Shown here: positions 46,322 to 57,095 of the stretch, piece by piece | How the letters are laid out: each line of letters begins with the position of its first letter | Position numbering within the stretch: position 1 is the stretch's first letter | NCBI GenBank assembly: GCA_009602725.1 | Contig: WELB01000026.1 | Location: 573,769-637,768, forward strand | DNA length: 64,000 bases | Source of the DNA: Spirogloea muscicola | Taxonomy: Eukaryota; Streptophyta; Zygnematophyceae; Spirogloeales; Spirogloeaceae | Reading direction: 5' to 3' | Notes under the pieces: model-generated | Databases searched by the model: none | What the model saw: only the letters and a program-made list of their open reading frames with translations | Told to the model about the DNA's origin: nothing | Position numbers and translations under genes: made by a program

Positions 46322-47677
46322 TCAAAAGGCTGTGTTGGCTTTTGCTTGGGCAGCAGCATTGTCTTGCTGAGGATTGAAGTCAGGTGCTCCGCTGCTGCTG
46401 GCACTGGGGTTGGTGCCAGGTAAGTGCAACCACCCAGATAAACCACGGCCCTTCAAGGAGGCCTCAATGGCCTCCATGCGCTGCTTCAATGTCCCCACCT
46501 GCCGCTCCAGCTCTGCATCCTTGGCTTTCAATGCCTGCACTTAAGAGATGCAATGAAGTTGCTCCTCAAATCACTGAAGTTGTCGTAGTGTGTTCCGTGT
46601 CAGGTGGAAAGTATTTCTTAGTCAGGACTTGGACCTATTGTAACCACTGTTCTTCCATTGCAGCCTTGTATGAAACTTGCACTTAGCACATGATTGCGCA
46701 CACCTCGCGCTCTTGTCGGCGAGCCTCCTCTTTTCTTGACTCAGAGATGGCACTTCTTGATACTTCAAATATGACCACGCTCGTCCCAACCTGTGAGTGC
46801 ACGCCAAAGTGCAGACATATCCAGACGTGTTGAGCATGCACTGTGGAGAGTGGCTAGCAAGTGTGCTCCTCCTAGGTCAATGTTGCTTGCCCACTCCAAC
46901 ATGTTGCCCTAGCTCTCAGCAATTTGTATCCTAGGCCCTTTAGACTCTACAATTCTGCTTAAGCAAAGATGCTCTGCCATTTTTGCAAAGTGAAGCTTGC
47001 TGGGCATGGTGCAATACCGAGAAGATGATTAGCTCTCCAACTAGGTCTGCGGCAGTGGACACAGCCGCCTCCTCATTCAGGGGCTTGACTGCTATGTCGG
47101 ATGTCACGCCATAGAGCTGCCTTTGCAAGCTGACATTAAGCTTGTGATACCCCTGCAGGTGCACGACACATCAACTTACTGGAACAATAGGGCAATCATG
47201 TGTGCGCACTTGTGCAATTGCCTAGACATGAGCAGAAAGACCACCATGCCACAAGAGGATCTAAGTTGGTGCCTAGCACGCAGATACCGTGACGAGACAC
47301 AGTATGGACGCATCACTGGTCAGCGGTGCCAAGGCTCAAATAGAAGCCAGTACACAAGCACTCAAGAGGCGCTGCAGGCCCATCGAAGGTGGCCCTCTTT
47401 TCAGAGGGCACATCCCCTTGTTGCTTCAACTCTGCCTCGTTCAAAGATTGAGGTGCCAGGCCTGAATCGAGTTGCCAACTTGCAAATTTGCATGGCTGCA
47501 CTGTTGAAGATGAGTAGGAGCAAGCCAAGGGGAGGAGCCTTGACGTGCCTGCGCGAAGTTGACGATGGCTTCCCGGAACTTGGGGTGGCTAGCAGCGCGG
47601 CGCTTCACCTGCGTGGCCAGCGGCTTGCTCAGGGTCCGCAGCAACAGTGTCCCAAGCTTCGCGAAGGGCAGAATCAT
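46322..47677 (-). CDS. OPA3-like protein, mitochondrial
   Basis: Four exons: 47677-47549, 47152-47018, 46790-46704 and 46534-46322 (stop 46322-46324), all phase 0. The start MILPFAKLGTLLLRTLSKPL matches the OPA3 N-terminus used for mitochondrial targeting. ASHPKFREAIVNFAQ|GYHKLN, then SDIAVKPLNEEAAV and DLVGELIIFS|VGTSVVIFEV follow, ending in SRKEEARRQERE and a coiled coil (ELERQVGTLKQRMEAIEASL). The C-terminal 35 residues are low-complexity. OPA3 family proteins sit in mitochondrial membranes; their biochemical role is unknown. The first intron appears to use a GC donor (CAG|GCACGT), because no GT site keeps the frame. Confidence 0.88.
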
Positions 47678-48053
47678 GGTGTCGCCTTCGGCGCCGTCGC
47701 GGTAGCCGCCGACGCCGCCACTGTTACCGCCGGTGGCGCGGCTCTCATGCTCCCCTTGCTGCGTCACTTGCAGGTGCCCCGCACTTAGGCCCAGGCCTCT
47801 CTGCTCGACGTGAACCTAAGTGCCAGTGCGCTCGCACGAGCCGGCCCTACGCGAAAGCCGCTGCCGCCCCCACCGCAGGCTTCAAGTGCGCAGCCTGCTG
47901 CCACCGCAAGTGGGTTTGGCCAATCGAGGTGCCGCAAGAGGGCCAACGCCAAGCCAACGAGGGCAGAAGCAGCCCAGCGCCGGTGGCTTGAACGACGAAA
48001 GGCGTTGCGCGGGCCGAGCGCCAGAAGCACGTCGCAGGGGGTCGGGCCCGCGA

Positions 48054-48084
<31 letters not shown>

Positions 48085-49551
48085 GGGTGCGAGGCGGGGG
48101 CACGGCTGACCAGGCAGCTCGTAAGACGAACGAAATGAACGAAATGAAGACGAACGAAATGAAATGGAGACCGAGCCGAGCCAGTACACTTTTTAAAGGC
48201 CCCAAAACTAGTGACAAAGAATGTGGCAAAACACGGATATGGTCGAGGCACTGGGCTACGAGGGGCAAAACACGGCTAGTTTAAGTCGTTTGCCACTGGG
48301 CGCGGAGAGGCTCTGGAGACGGGATAGGCATCGGCCACTCCCACTGATGCCTTGTTAGACGGCCTCCCCGTTCGAAGCGGAAGGTCCCGCTTGCGCAACG
48401 GGCACGTCAAGGCAGCTGCTCCACCCAGCTGGCTGGAACGACCGCCCGACGGCTTCCCGCCCATCAGGTGGCGCCCTCCGCACGGCACCGCCTCGCCCAG
48501 GCAGACGGCCGCCTCACCTGCGGCAGCTTCGTTGTGTCCCGCGACCTCCTAACAATCTCCGAACTGGAAGTGTTCCCCAGTGCTTGCCTTTGATTACCAC
48601 TGTACTGAATGCCGGCGGATCGCCAAGCTCAGGCTGCCGGCGGAGCAAGAAAACCGGGATGACATTGGGTTGGGGAAATCCAACGGCAATGTAGCAACAA
48701 ATACTGCAAGAACAATGTCCAGGGGTCCGAGGGCGGGTGAAGAAGGCACCGTACTCTTCATCTCGGATTCCCCCTACATAGCCCGACGGACTGCAGGTCT
48801 CTCGCATTCTGGCCTTACTGGCCGTGTGGAATGTATGGCACGGACGGCTTCTCTTCAACAATCTGTTCATAGGCTGTCGGCGGTTAAATTTTGGTCTATC
48901 AATGACAATCTCATCGTTTTAGGGTTTAAGGCTTAGGCTTAGGGTTTAGGATTTAGGGTTCAGACCGACATGCTGTTGTTCCCCTGTCAATTACCCAGTA
49001 ATGCCCGTCAACAGAGCCACTGACGGGCTTTGTCCAAGCCAATGTTGTCATTTACTTTTAAGGTACTTGCAGATTTGCCCCCCGTCCTCAATACTACAAG
49101 CATGTGTTGCTCTTGTCAGGTACATACCCCGTTTCTTTGACATAGAATTCAACGGCTCTTACCGCGCCTGCAACTGGAACTGTCCACTCAACGTTCCCCA
49201 CTCAACGTTCCTTGAAGGGCAAGACTACATCAGCTAACAAAATGTTGCAGGCAGGCGACATGAACAAAAGAATGCTGTTTTACAGGCAGCAGGGTGCCTT
49301 CTCAGACAACGTCATCCTGCCATCCTCCACTTGCACAGATCATGTATACTACACAGTAGCCAACGTAAGGAGATTCATGACTTACGATCAAGGAGTCAAT
49401 GCGCGTGACCATGTTGGGATGACAAGCAAAACCTGATGACAGTATCTTTTACTCTCTATAGTAAGAATCTCCATTCAAAGATTGACCTGATAAAAACACC
49501 AGTGAACCACTGCATCATGCATTGTGTCCTTCGACAGTAGCAGCACGCTCA
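47678..49551. other. Intergenic region with GGC tract and telomere-like repeat
   Basis: Upstream of the OPA3 gene, 48055-48090 is a GGC microsatellite and 48118-48170 repeats GACGAACGAAATGAA. 48916-48961 carries degenerate TTTAGGG units (AGGGTTTAAGGCTTAGG, AGGGTTTAGG, TTTAGGG). Overlapping frames at 48514-48936 occur on both strands, with no motif I recognise. Confidence 0.5.
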
Positions 49552-52500
49552 TTAGATGCCCATAGACCTGGGAGCAAGGGGAACCCGTAAAGACGCTGGA
49601 GGCCTTGTATACTTGGTTGATGGTGGCAATGGATAGGCATTCTTGGCGCCACTGCTTGTGTCAAAGGTGAGCCAAAGCGAGGCATCAATGAAAGCATAGG
49701 AGATCAAGTTGCTGAGTTCTGCAGGTTTGTGATATTTTCCGATCATGTTGTTCACGTTGGCAGCTCCAGGCCCCCAGCACGCATGCTGCGTGCCAATGAA
49801 AGGAGAAGGGGATCAGCAGTGGCCTGTTCTATCTTGCAAATAGCTGTAATGGTGAAGTCAATGCTGCACTGGATAGAAGACCAGACTAGCAACACCAGTG
49901 CTTGATAATGTGAACACCCGGAAAAGCTGGACGCATGCTTACTAGTGACAATCACTGCCTCAGCACCATATCAGTAGACACACCAACCTTGATCATCGTT
50001 GACGACTTTGCCTGTTTGACTCGCAAACCAACTGTTCCCCAGGTTCCTAGAGTGATCGTGTCATCTAAAAACGAGTAGGCAAAGATGATGCGTGCTGCTG
50101 CACCCCATGCCCTCCCAAGAAGTGCCTGCAAGTAGAGCAAGCATGGTCCACGGTGTGTGTGTGTCATGCAACCAATGACAGGCATGGCAGATAATTGTCA
50201 CATGTCTAAGGAAGACCTTGATTGCACAGCTTCTCGGGCACGCTATGATTCCCTCATCATGTGTGGCGCCTTGCCTGTTGCTGTCTGCTAGCTGGCTTGT
50301 TTACGTGCAAAGACCTTCTATCAAACAACAGCAGGGAATACAAATCTCTCGATAGTCGTGGAGAAGCCTGCGAGACTCCTGTGACATTGCAACGGAGGAA
50401 GACGAAGCCTGTCGCTTGTGAGAGGTCACTCCGAGCTTGTGCAGTGTAGGCACCCTGTGCTCGGGCATACAGCGTGCATTCCTGCAATATGTACTGCACA
50501 CATATCAGAGTGAAGGCAGAAATACACATGTAGTGCACACATGCCTGACTAGATGCAGAAGCTTAAAGCTCTCAGGCTCAATAGTGTGTTCTGTAGAGGC
50601 TCTTCGGAAGTTCTCTGCAACTGTCTGTACATGCGCTACGACCTTCATCAAGTTCTCAAGTGAGGCCTACTAGGCGTCCACTGAAAACCATCACGGTGCA
50701 GCCATACAGTGCAGTGAATAGCGGAGCTAGTACAAATTGTGCAGCTTGGCATTGGAGATGCGGTTAGCGGACAGAAATATACTCACGTGCAGCATAAGTG
50801 CAGCCCCCAGCATACTTCTAAGAACGTCAAACAGGCTTCTAGAAGACTTACTGTTGCCTACTCAGAGGCAGCCAACTTAAGTCCATAGCCTCAGCAGTAC
50901 CAGCCAAGCACATCAAGCTTGTTGGCTGTTCACATAGTACATACGAACCTCGTATATACTCGTGCCATTTCCAAAGATGAAGTCGACAGAGCCCGCGAAG
51001 TAACAATATCTGAAGTAATGACGCCCCTGGCCTCCAGGAGAACACAAATGCATCCGTAAGCTAGATGGTTGTCAAGCCGCTAAGGGACACGGCCTGTTGT
51101 GCGCCTGATGCAGGTACCACTATTTGTAAGATACCACATGCTGTCATGCATTGTCATGGAATGGAGGTCTTGAGCTGCTCACAACAGAGGGTGCACGTGA
51201 CTAGGCAGGAGGCCAGCTTCTGTTCTTGGCATGCACGCTTGCCTTCTGCAGCATCTTGTCAAACACAAATCGGCACTACTTCATCATTCTATCCACTTAA
51301 CGCTCTTACAAGTGGACTGCAAGTCGACACATACTTGATGATCACTGCAAGTGTCTTGCCATCCCAGGAAACGGCAATTGTAGAATGCAGCCATATCTCC
51401 ACTGATGCGAAAGGCCAACGCTTGATGGGTTCTATCAGAGGGTGGTGCTGGACGGTGATCGTTCTTCATCAACATAAAGTAACAATGAGTAGTTTCAGTA
51501 TCCTGTCTGTCAGAAAGGCTGTCTGAAAGACGAGAATAAAGCGGTACTGAGCACTAGTATTCCAGTGAAGCACTAATTCCTATCACTACAGCCATGCCAA
51601 CAGTGGTGAAGCTGTTGCGATATCTTGATCAACAACAATTTGAGTGAGAGGTATATCATCCTCAGGCCAACCTGGAATGTTATTTGATAAGCAGTAAAAT
51701 GAGCTGCATCAACACACACTGAACAGGACAAAAAGGTCCCAAGTACTTTGCCACTTGCGATGGGCATTCCGGCCCAGTCACTGTAGACAATAGTAGTGGT
51801 AAAAGCGTCCGATCCCCGCAAAGTTATGAAAGGCTTACTACTCGGTATGTGCACCTTCTCGCTGCGGAGCACAAAGCCAAACCGTTAGCCAGTCCTGCAT
51901 GTATTGTTAAACACATGCTGCGAGAACCTGGAGAACAGCCACTTTGGAGAAACCTCGTCAAGTCACATCGTGCACAAATTCGAAGTCGAAGATGAGGCAA
52001 TGACTTTATTGTGCATCCATTCAAGGTCTGGAGATGCTGTAGTTGCTACACGTGCTCTCGATAAACTAGGCGTCAATCTGTTCTCACCGGTACATGCCTG
52101 GCTTGAGGACGATCACCACCTCCGAGGGGCTGTTAGCAGGGACTGCATTGATGGCTTCTTGTACGCTTGTGTGTGTTCCTGATCCGTCCTTTGCCACTAC
52201 ATACTGTGCACCGGTTCTGACTGTTTGAGTAGGTTGTGTCTTGTGATGTCGGTCAGCTTCCACGTTGGGAGGGTGGTGGCCCCGCGTCACAGCATCGGCG
52301 CCACCAGCGGCAGCAAAGAGCACGTAGAGTATAACGAGCAAGCTGCTCATGCAGCCGGTGAACCAACGGTTGCCACACACGTCCTTGCTGAACGTCGCAG
52401 ACAAGCCCAAATGCATGTGCATGCTGAAGAAGCTGGTCCAGTCACAAGCAGGCTCAGCCAACGACCTCAACACCCGACGCTTCCACCTCCAGTGCTCGGA

Positions 52501-52563
52501 TCGGGCAACAACGGCGTGGTTCACCAAAAGCGGCTTCCACCGTGGGCAAGCGTCAATATCCAC
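49552..52563 (-). CDS. Pectin methylesterase 2 (family CE8), likely membrane-anchored or signal-anchored
   Basis: Seven exons in the same positions as pectinesterase 1: 52563-52088, 51861-51672, 51463-51335, 51026-50949, 50481-50368, 50125-49988 and 49785-49552. Lengths of the three central exons (129, 78, 114) are identical in both genes. The N-terminus has about 65 residues before a hydrophobic segment ([16 protein letters not shown]), so it is either a signal anchor or the real start is the in-frame Met just before it. Motifs: [55 protein letters not shown] and LGRAWG, so both catalytic Asp, the Gln and the Arg are kept. The fifth intron begins GC (CAG|GCTTCT) at the position where pectinesterase 1 has GTGACG. 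No pro-domain. Same wall role as its paralogue. Confidence 0.92.
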
Positions 52564-52654
52564 CCTTCAGGGGTAGCCCGCGAGGCGATAGTAAAGGCCT
52601 CGCTGGCAGCGCCGTGCACGCGGTGATGCCTCGGCGCAGCTCTGGAGGGCGGCA

Positions 52655-52745
52655 GTGAGAAGTGAGCTCTTCCAAAGGGCGCTGGGGGCTGTGAGAAGCC
52701 AGCCCAAAAGGAGTGCACGAGGTCCAAAAGGCCAGAAGGTGCCAT
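52655..52745 (-). mobile_element. Subfamily A LINE tail fragment upstream of pectinesterase 2
   Basis: The minus strand reads GGCCTTTTGGACCTCGTGCA, then CCTTTTGGGCTGGCTTCTCA and CAGCCCCCAGCGCCC. The hairpin is intact. It starts about 90 bases 5' of the pectinesterase 2 ATG. Confidence 0.65.
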
Positions 52746-53130
52746 AATTAGTGGAGTTCCCATCATGATCAGCCGCCTTGGCGCTGTCCCCCCTCTTCCC
52801 CTGGCTCCCGATGGGCCGGTCCCAATCGGGCCCCGGGCCAGGCAAGCTGTCGCAGGTGGTACTTGACCTCATGTCTGACTTTTGCTCAGCGCAACCCGGG
52901 TCCATGCCGGCTGACTCGACACCGCCAGCGTTGACCGGGCGTCCGGCGCGGCACCATGTGGGCGATTCGGTGGCCGATGCTGCTGCCACCACGCGGCACC
53001 GTTGATTTCCAGGGGATGCTCCCCCCGCCGTGCAGGTGCGCGAGTGCCCCCTAGCGCGTGCCAGCTTAGGGCCCAACCGAAGTCGCCTCCTGAGGTCTCG
53101 AGGGGTGCATATGAGTTGCGTGCTTTTACA

Positions 53131-53310
53131 TCAAGCGAGCAGCTGGGCTGTTCTATGGCGACGACGCGCGTCAACCAGTCGGGCCAGATGCTGGATGAGG
53201 GAGGACCATCTCATACCGTAGCCACCATAAGTATCCCTTCGAGTTTTGGACTTCGAATATTTTATTCCTTTAATCTGGGCTGGCCACTCACAGCCATCGC
53301 CCTCTACTGA
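53131..53310. mobile_element. LINE ORF fragment (-) joined to an A tail (+)
   Basis: 53131-53245 on the minus strand encodes YGGYGMRWSSLIQHLARLVD then ARRRHRTAQLLA, equivalent to YGDYGTKWSSLLHRLALHVD in the copy at 55.4 kb. 53255-53310 on the plus strand holds CTGGGCTGGCCACTCACAGC followed by CATCGCCCTCTACTG. The two pieces are in opposite orientation. 53320-54050 shows only a direct repeat of AGATGCGATCTAG (53477-53506) and no gene. Confidence 0.6.
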
Positions 53311-54059
53311 TGTATTCTTCTTTCTCTTTGTACTGTAAATCACGGCTATGTTGGCAGGCTCTGCCCTCGTGCGTGATGATATGAGGACCAACTGTGCCAG
53401 GGGCATATTCAGCAGGAAGCTTGGTCCACCAAATGCAGCTCCTTGTAAATTTCCTCAGCCTCAACTGAATTTGAGAGATGCGATCTAGCTAGATGCGATC
53501 TAGCGACAAGGAGTCGTGCGCGAATGCTAGCGGCTCGTTGACGTTTGCATCCAATCATGATAGACAACGACATTTCTCTGAGATCGTGCTCAGTGACCAA
53601 CATCAGAGAGACCGTCTGAAGATAGGCTGCTAGTCAGTCGGGCCCACGTTTCGAACAAGCTCAACTGTGTAGCTAAGTTTTGGCGTCGCAAGCAACAAAG
53701 GCAAGAGCGTAGACTCATGCAGTGATGCAGTGCCCTCGATCACAAGACAACGACGTTGGTGCAGAATCAACGACTTCCTGACAAGAAGTCTGACATAATC
53801 AGGCCTCAGACCACAGCCTTGACCAACTGAATCTGAAGGTTGGTCTTCTACTTAGGTCTTTGGTTCTATGGGTTGTGAGTTATAACATGCAGCATGACAA
53901 TGCTCACGGCAAATCCTCACGAATTTTCACGCGGAGCAAGCGAAGGTTCACTAGCTGCTGCTCCTGCCCATGGCTCAACGCCCCTCCTAAAGCGTGGCGC
54001 TGGTGCAGGGTGGATCTCAGCAAGATGACGAAACTTGCCAAGCGGACTGCTTGAAGAAC

Positions 54060-54475
54060 TGACGCTTCCAGTAGAGGGCGGTGGCTGTGAGAGGCCAGCC
54101 CAGGAAAAAGAATGAACAAACTTCGAAGGGGCCAGAGAAAGCTCTAAAGCCCACGGTGATTCAAGTATCCACGAAGCACTCAGTAAATTCTGTTGAGCAG
54201 CCGCAGGTCGGAGACAATAGTCTCCCAGTAGCGGGCCCCCTCGCCAGAGCCAGAGGCTGCAGCCAATGCGCGACCAGCACGCAGATGCAACGCGCGTGCC
54301 ATTGACCGCTGCAGCGAGACTGACAGGCGCATGCGATACACCTGAGCGAGAGATCCTGCTGCGTTTAGGTCTGCGGATGTCAGCCTCCAACAGGCTCTGC
54401 TCGGCCTGCTGGACCACCCGGCACTCCATACAACGCCTGCCGCCCTCCTCCAATTGACACGCCCCACAGGCAAGG
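54060..54475 (-). mobile_element. Subfamily A LINE: C-terminus and hairpin tail, inverted
   Basis: On the minus strand 54370-54183 encodes VYRMRLSVSLQRSMARALHL then RAGRALAAASGS and VSDLRLLNRIY plus stop. The tail to 54060 keeps GGCCCCTTCGAAGTTTGTTC, ATTCTTTTTCCTGGGCTGGC and CTCTCACAGCC. Head to head with the plus-strand copy beginning at 54454. Confidence 0.75.
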
Positions 54476-55755
54476 GCGGCCTTGGCTGCCGCTCTCTGGC
54501 TCACCTGGCTCGCGCGGCGCACCTGGGGTGTTGGGCCCAAGTGGCCTCCACAGTCCCAACGCGCTTCATCAGGAGGGGTCAGCCAGTACTGGCACCAGCA
54601 ATAGCTGGCGTGGCAAATGGGACCCTGCCCTTTCAAATCTCCCCCTCTGACGTTCGCAGAGACCTTCTCCGCTCCTTCCCATCACTTGCGGCAGATCAGG
54701 TCGACTTTGCAGCGTGGGCAAGATGCTCTGACATGAAGGCTCAAGCTCGCATTTCAAGCGCAGCCAATGAGCAAGCCATGAGCCACCTCAAAGCTCTGCT
54801 CAAGGATGATGGGAGTGGGCTCTCTCGTCTCCACTCCATCAGCTCTCCGGGGGCGTCGGAGTGGCTCGACGCTTTGCCGATTTACGAATCCCTCCGGCTC
54901 TCCGACTTCTTCCGGACGGCTGTCCACCACCATCTCGGCCTCCCTCCACTTTGTTTGGCTGGCATTCGACAGTGTGAACGTCGTTCAGAGGATGAGATAT
55001 CTTTGGCAGCTCACATGCTTCGATGGTTTGAGGGAAGTGAACGTGACTGCCTCCCACAAACTTCCCAGTTCTTAGAGACGCTACATATGGCTTGGTGCGC
55101 GAGGCAGGTTATAATGCGGCCATGGAGGTGCCGGGCATTTTGCCGGTAGTCCAGAAGCGTGGCAGGCCTTACGTCAGGCGTCTGGATGTGGTGGCCACCC
55201 CCCGGAGTGGTGGGCCTCGTCTTCTCCTCGACGTCGTTCTCATCGACGCATTCCAACCAGGGGCACCCACACCGACTGTGCCAGGCAGTGCGACACATCA
55301 TGCGGAGAGGAAGAAGGAGAGGCACTATAATGACCACACCCGGGGCGACCACTTCTTCCCATGCGCCATGGACATATACGGCGACTACGGAACGAAGTGG
55401 TCTTCCCTCCTCCATCGCCTGGCACTGCATGTCGATGCCCGCCGACGTAGTCGGGCGGGTAGCTTAGGGCATTCTAGCGTCCCGCAAGCCATCGTTGCAT
55501 GCTATAGAATGCGGCTATCATTGAGTCTACAGCGCTCCCAGGCACTCGCGATACACCAGCGTGCTGGTCGTGCATTAGCCCAGGCTCATGGCTTCCGTGG
55601 TGGTGGTTTGGCTCCTCAGTATAGCTTGTCACATATGCATGTGCTCACTCGGGGATATTAGTGTCCCCCTTAGCCCAGCTCATTACCCAGTAAAAAGGAC
55701 ATCTGGAAGGCCAGAATTGGCCTCCCTTTGATTTCATGCGCACCGCGCGCCTTCC
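54454..55755 (+). pseudogene. Subfamily B LINE, longest copy: post-RT ORF region and tail
   Basis: The 5' end begins just after where a reverse transcriptase would end (GKGGLGCRSLAHLARAAHLG, the usual LINE post-RT motif). Then come SSPGASEWLDALPIYESLRL, LSDFFRTAVHHHLGLPP, a decayed zinc-knuckle region, and after a frameshift near 55070-55100, AGYNAAMEVPGILPVVQKRG, RRLDVVA...LLLDVVLIDAF, AERKKERHYNDH, YGDYGTKWSSLLHRLA and the C-terminal CYRMRLSLSLQRSQALAIHQ, ending LTRGY at 55661. The tail extends to about 55755 with ATGCGCACCGCGCGCC. LDVV...LLLDVV...ERKKERHY could be a PD-(D/E)XK nuclease core. No RT domain remains, so the copy cannot move on its own. Confidence 0.78.
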
Positions 55756-56107
55756 CCCCCCTGCGTTGAAGTCAGGCTGCTCCCCGTGGACTGCTTGGCT
55801 TGGGCCCCCTTCCTACTTAGTACCCGTCTCAGCGATATCTAACGTTGTTAGTCGCGCAAGGATTCAGCCGACAGCTGAGCTGATTGGCCTTCTCTGGACT
55901 AATTATTACACCCACGAATCTATCCGACGATGAAGCATAGGCTCCAGCGTTTTGTTCCGCAGTCGCCTCGCCACCGCTTCTGCTGCCGCCCCTCTCCTGG
56001 GTGGTCGAGTTGCCCTTTCTGCTGGGCTTCCCTCGTTGCACGTAGAATGCCTACAGGCGTTGTGCACGGGCCAGGATTCAGCCGACGGTCAAGCTGATAG
56101 GCCCTTC

Positions 56108-56623
56108 TCAGAGACCACCTACCTGCCTAGGAAGCAAGCGCGGCCAGATTAACTGGTGGCTGGGAGAAGTGGTCTGCCTAGTGGTCAATCCAACCATGGC
56201 GGTTGGCTCCAGCTTTCGCTTTGAGGTCGCATCACACCGCTCCTGTTGCGCCCCCCCCAATAGTGAAACATAACTAGTAACAGTGGCCTTTCTGATCCAA
56301 TCCCTCCTTGCGCATATCATGATTTTCTGAGTGTAGGCATTGCGTATAGGTGTTGGCTCTTGTTCACATTTTTCTGGCCGATGTAAAGCGGTTTTGTTGA
56401 GCGCTTCAATATGAACTTGATCAGAAAAAGGTTTCCCATAGCTCACCTCAATCACACCACAGAAATGTGAATCATGAAAGATCATGCAAGCAACCAGCTC
56501 AGCCTTGTTAGTCAGATCGACATGAATAAGCCACCGGCAGAGTTTAGCACTGACAGTCCCTTGGGCTCCAGTCTCACTCTGTACACATGCAGCATGCCAA
56601 CAGCCCCATACTTTTAGGCTCAC
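56108..56623 (-). CDS. Hypothetical 171-aa open frame
   Basis: An uninterrupted frame on the minus strand with Cys and His scattered, no signal peptide, no membrane segment and no motif I know. It lies between LINE DNA and the 3' end of SEC10. The composition is less GC-rich than the LINE copies. It could be an exon of an unrecognised gene or chance. 56640-57090 holds a short hairpin but no gene. Confidence 0.25.
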   Translation of the reverse strand: MSLKVWGCWHAACVQSETGAQGTVSAKLCRWLIHVDLTNKAELVACMIFHDSHFCGVIEVSYGKPFSDQVHIEALNKTALHRPEKCEQEPTPIRNAYTQKIMICARRDWIRKATVTSYVSLLGGAQQERCDATSKRKLEPTAMVGLTTRQTTSPSHQLIWPRLLPRQVGGL

Positions 56624-56725
56624 TGAGATCCAGCTTATGTGAGCTCGATGCGGCTACGTTCGTTAAGTACATGGATGGTGCTTCCTGCCATATCGAGTGG
56701 CCAGAAGCTGGGCCACATTGTACTG

Positions 56726-56755
56726 GCACGTGAGTATGCCAACATACTCACGTGC
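56726..56755. repeat. Perfect 13-bp hairpin, 4-nt loop
   Basis: GCACGTGAGTATG (56726-56738), loop CCAA, then CATACTCACGTGC (56743-56755). Same architecture as the hairpin at 2957-2990 but a different sequence. It lies beyond the 3' end of SEC10. Confidence 0.8.
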
Positions 56756-57095
56756 TGTGAAAGTATTTCATGTGTACCCTCCTGCTGCCACATTGACAAT
56801 GTATGCTGCTCTTCTCCCTAGCCAACGAGGTTCTGACCAGCGAAAGGCTGTGGGCACATTTCGTCGTTACTCAAGATGGACTAGCACCGAATCACATTCT
56901 TTTTGGCTGACAATTTGGTATGGACTTGAGGTGACATTATCGATGCTTGAAGAGCATTCGGCATGACATCATGCAAGTTAGGCCAGCCATCCACTCGATA
57001 CACTTCATACTGCGTCAATGCTCTGACAGCCTACGCAAGCAGCAGAAATGTGAGATGGCATGAAAACAGAGTGATCGTTATAAGCCACTTGTCAT

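Noticed and set aside
48514-48936. 118-aa frames on both strands
   Set aside because: Equal-length sense and antisense frames with no recognisable motif; no evidence to choose either.
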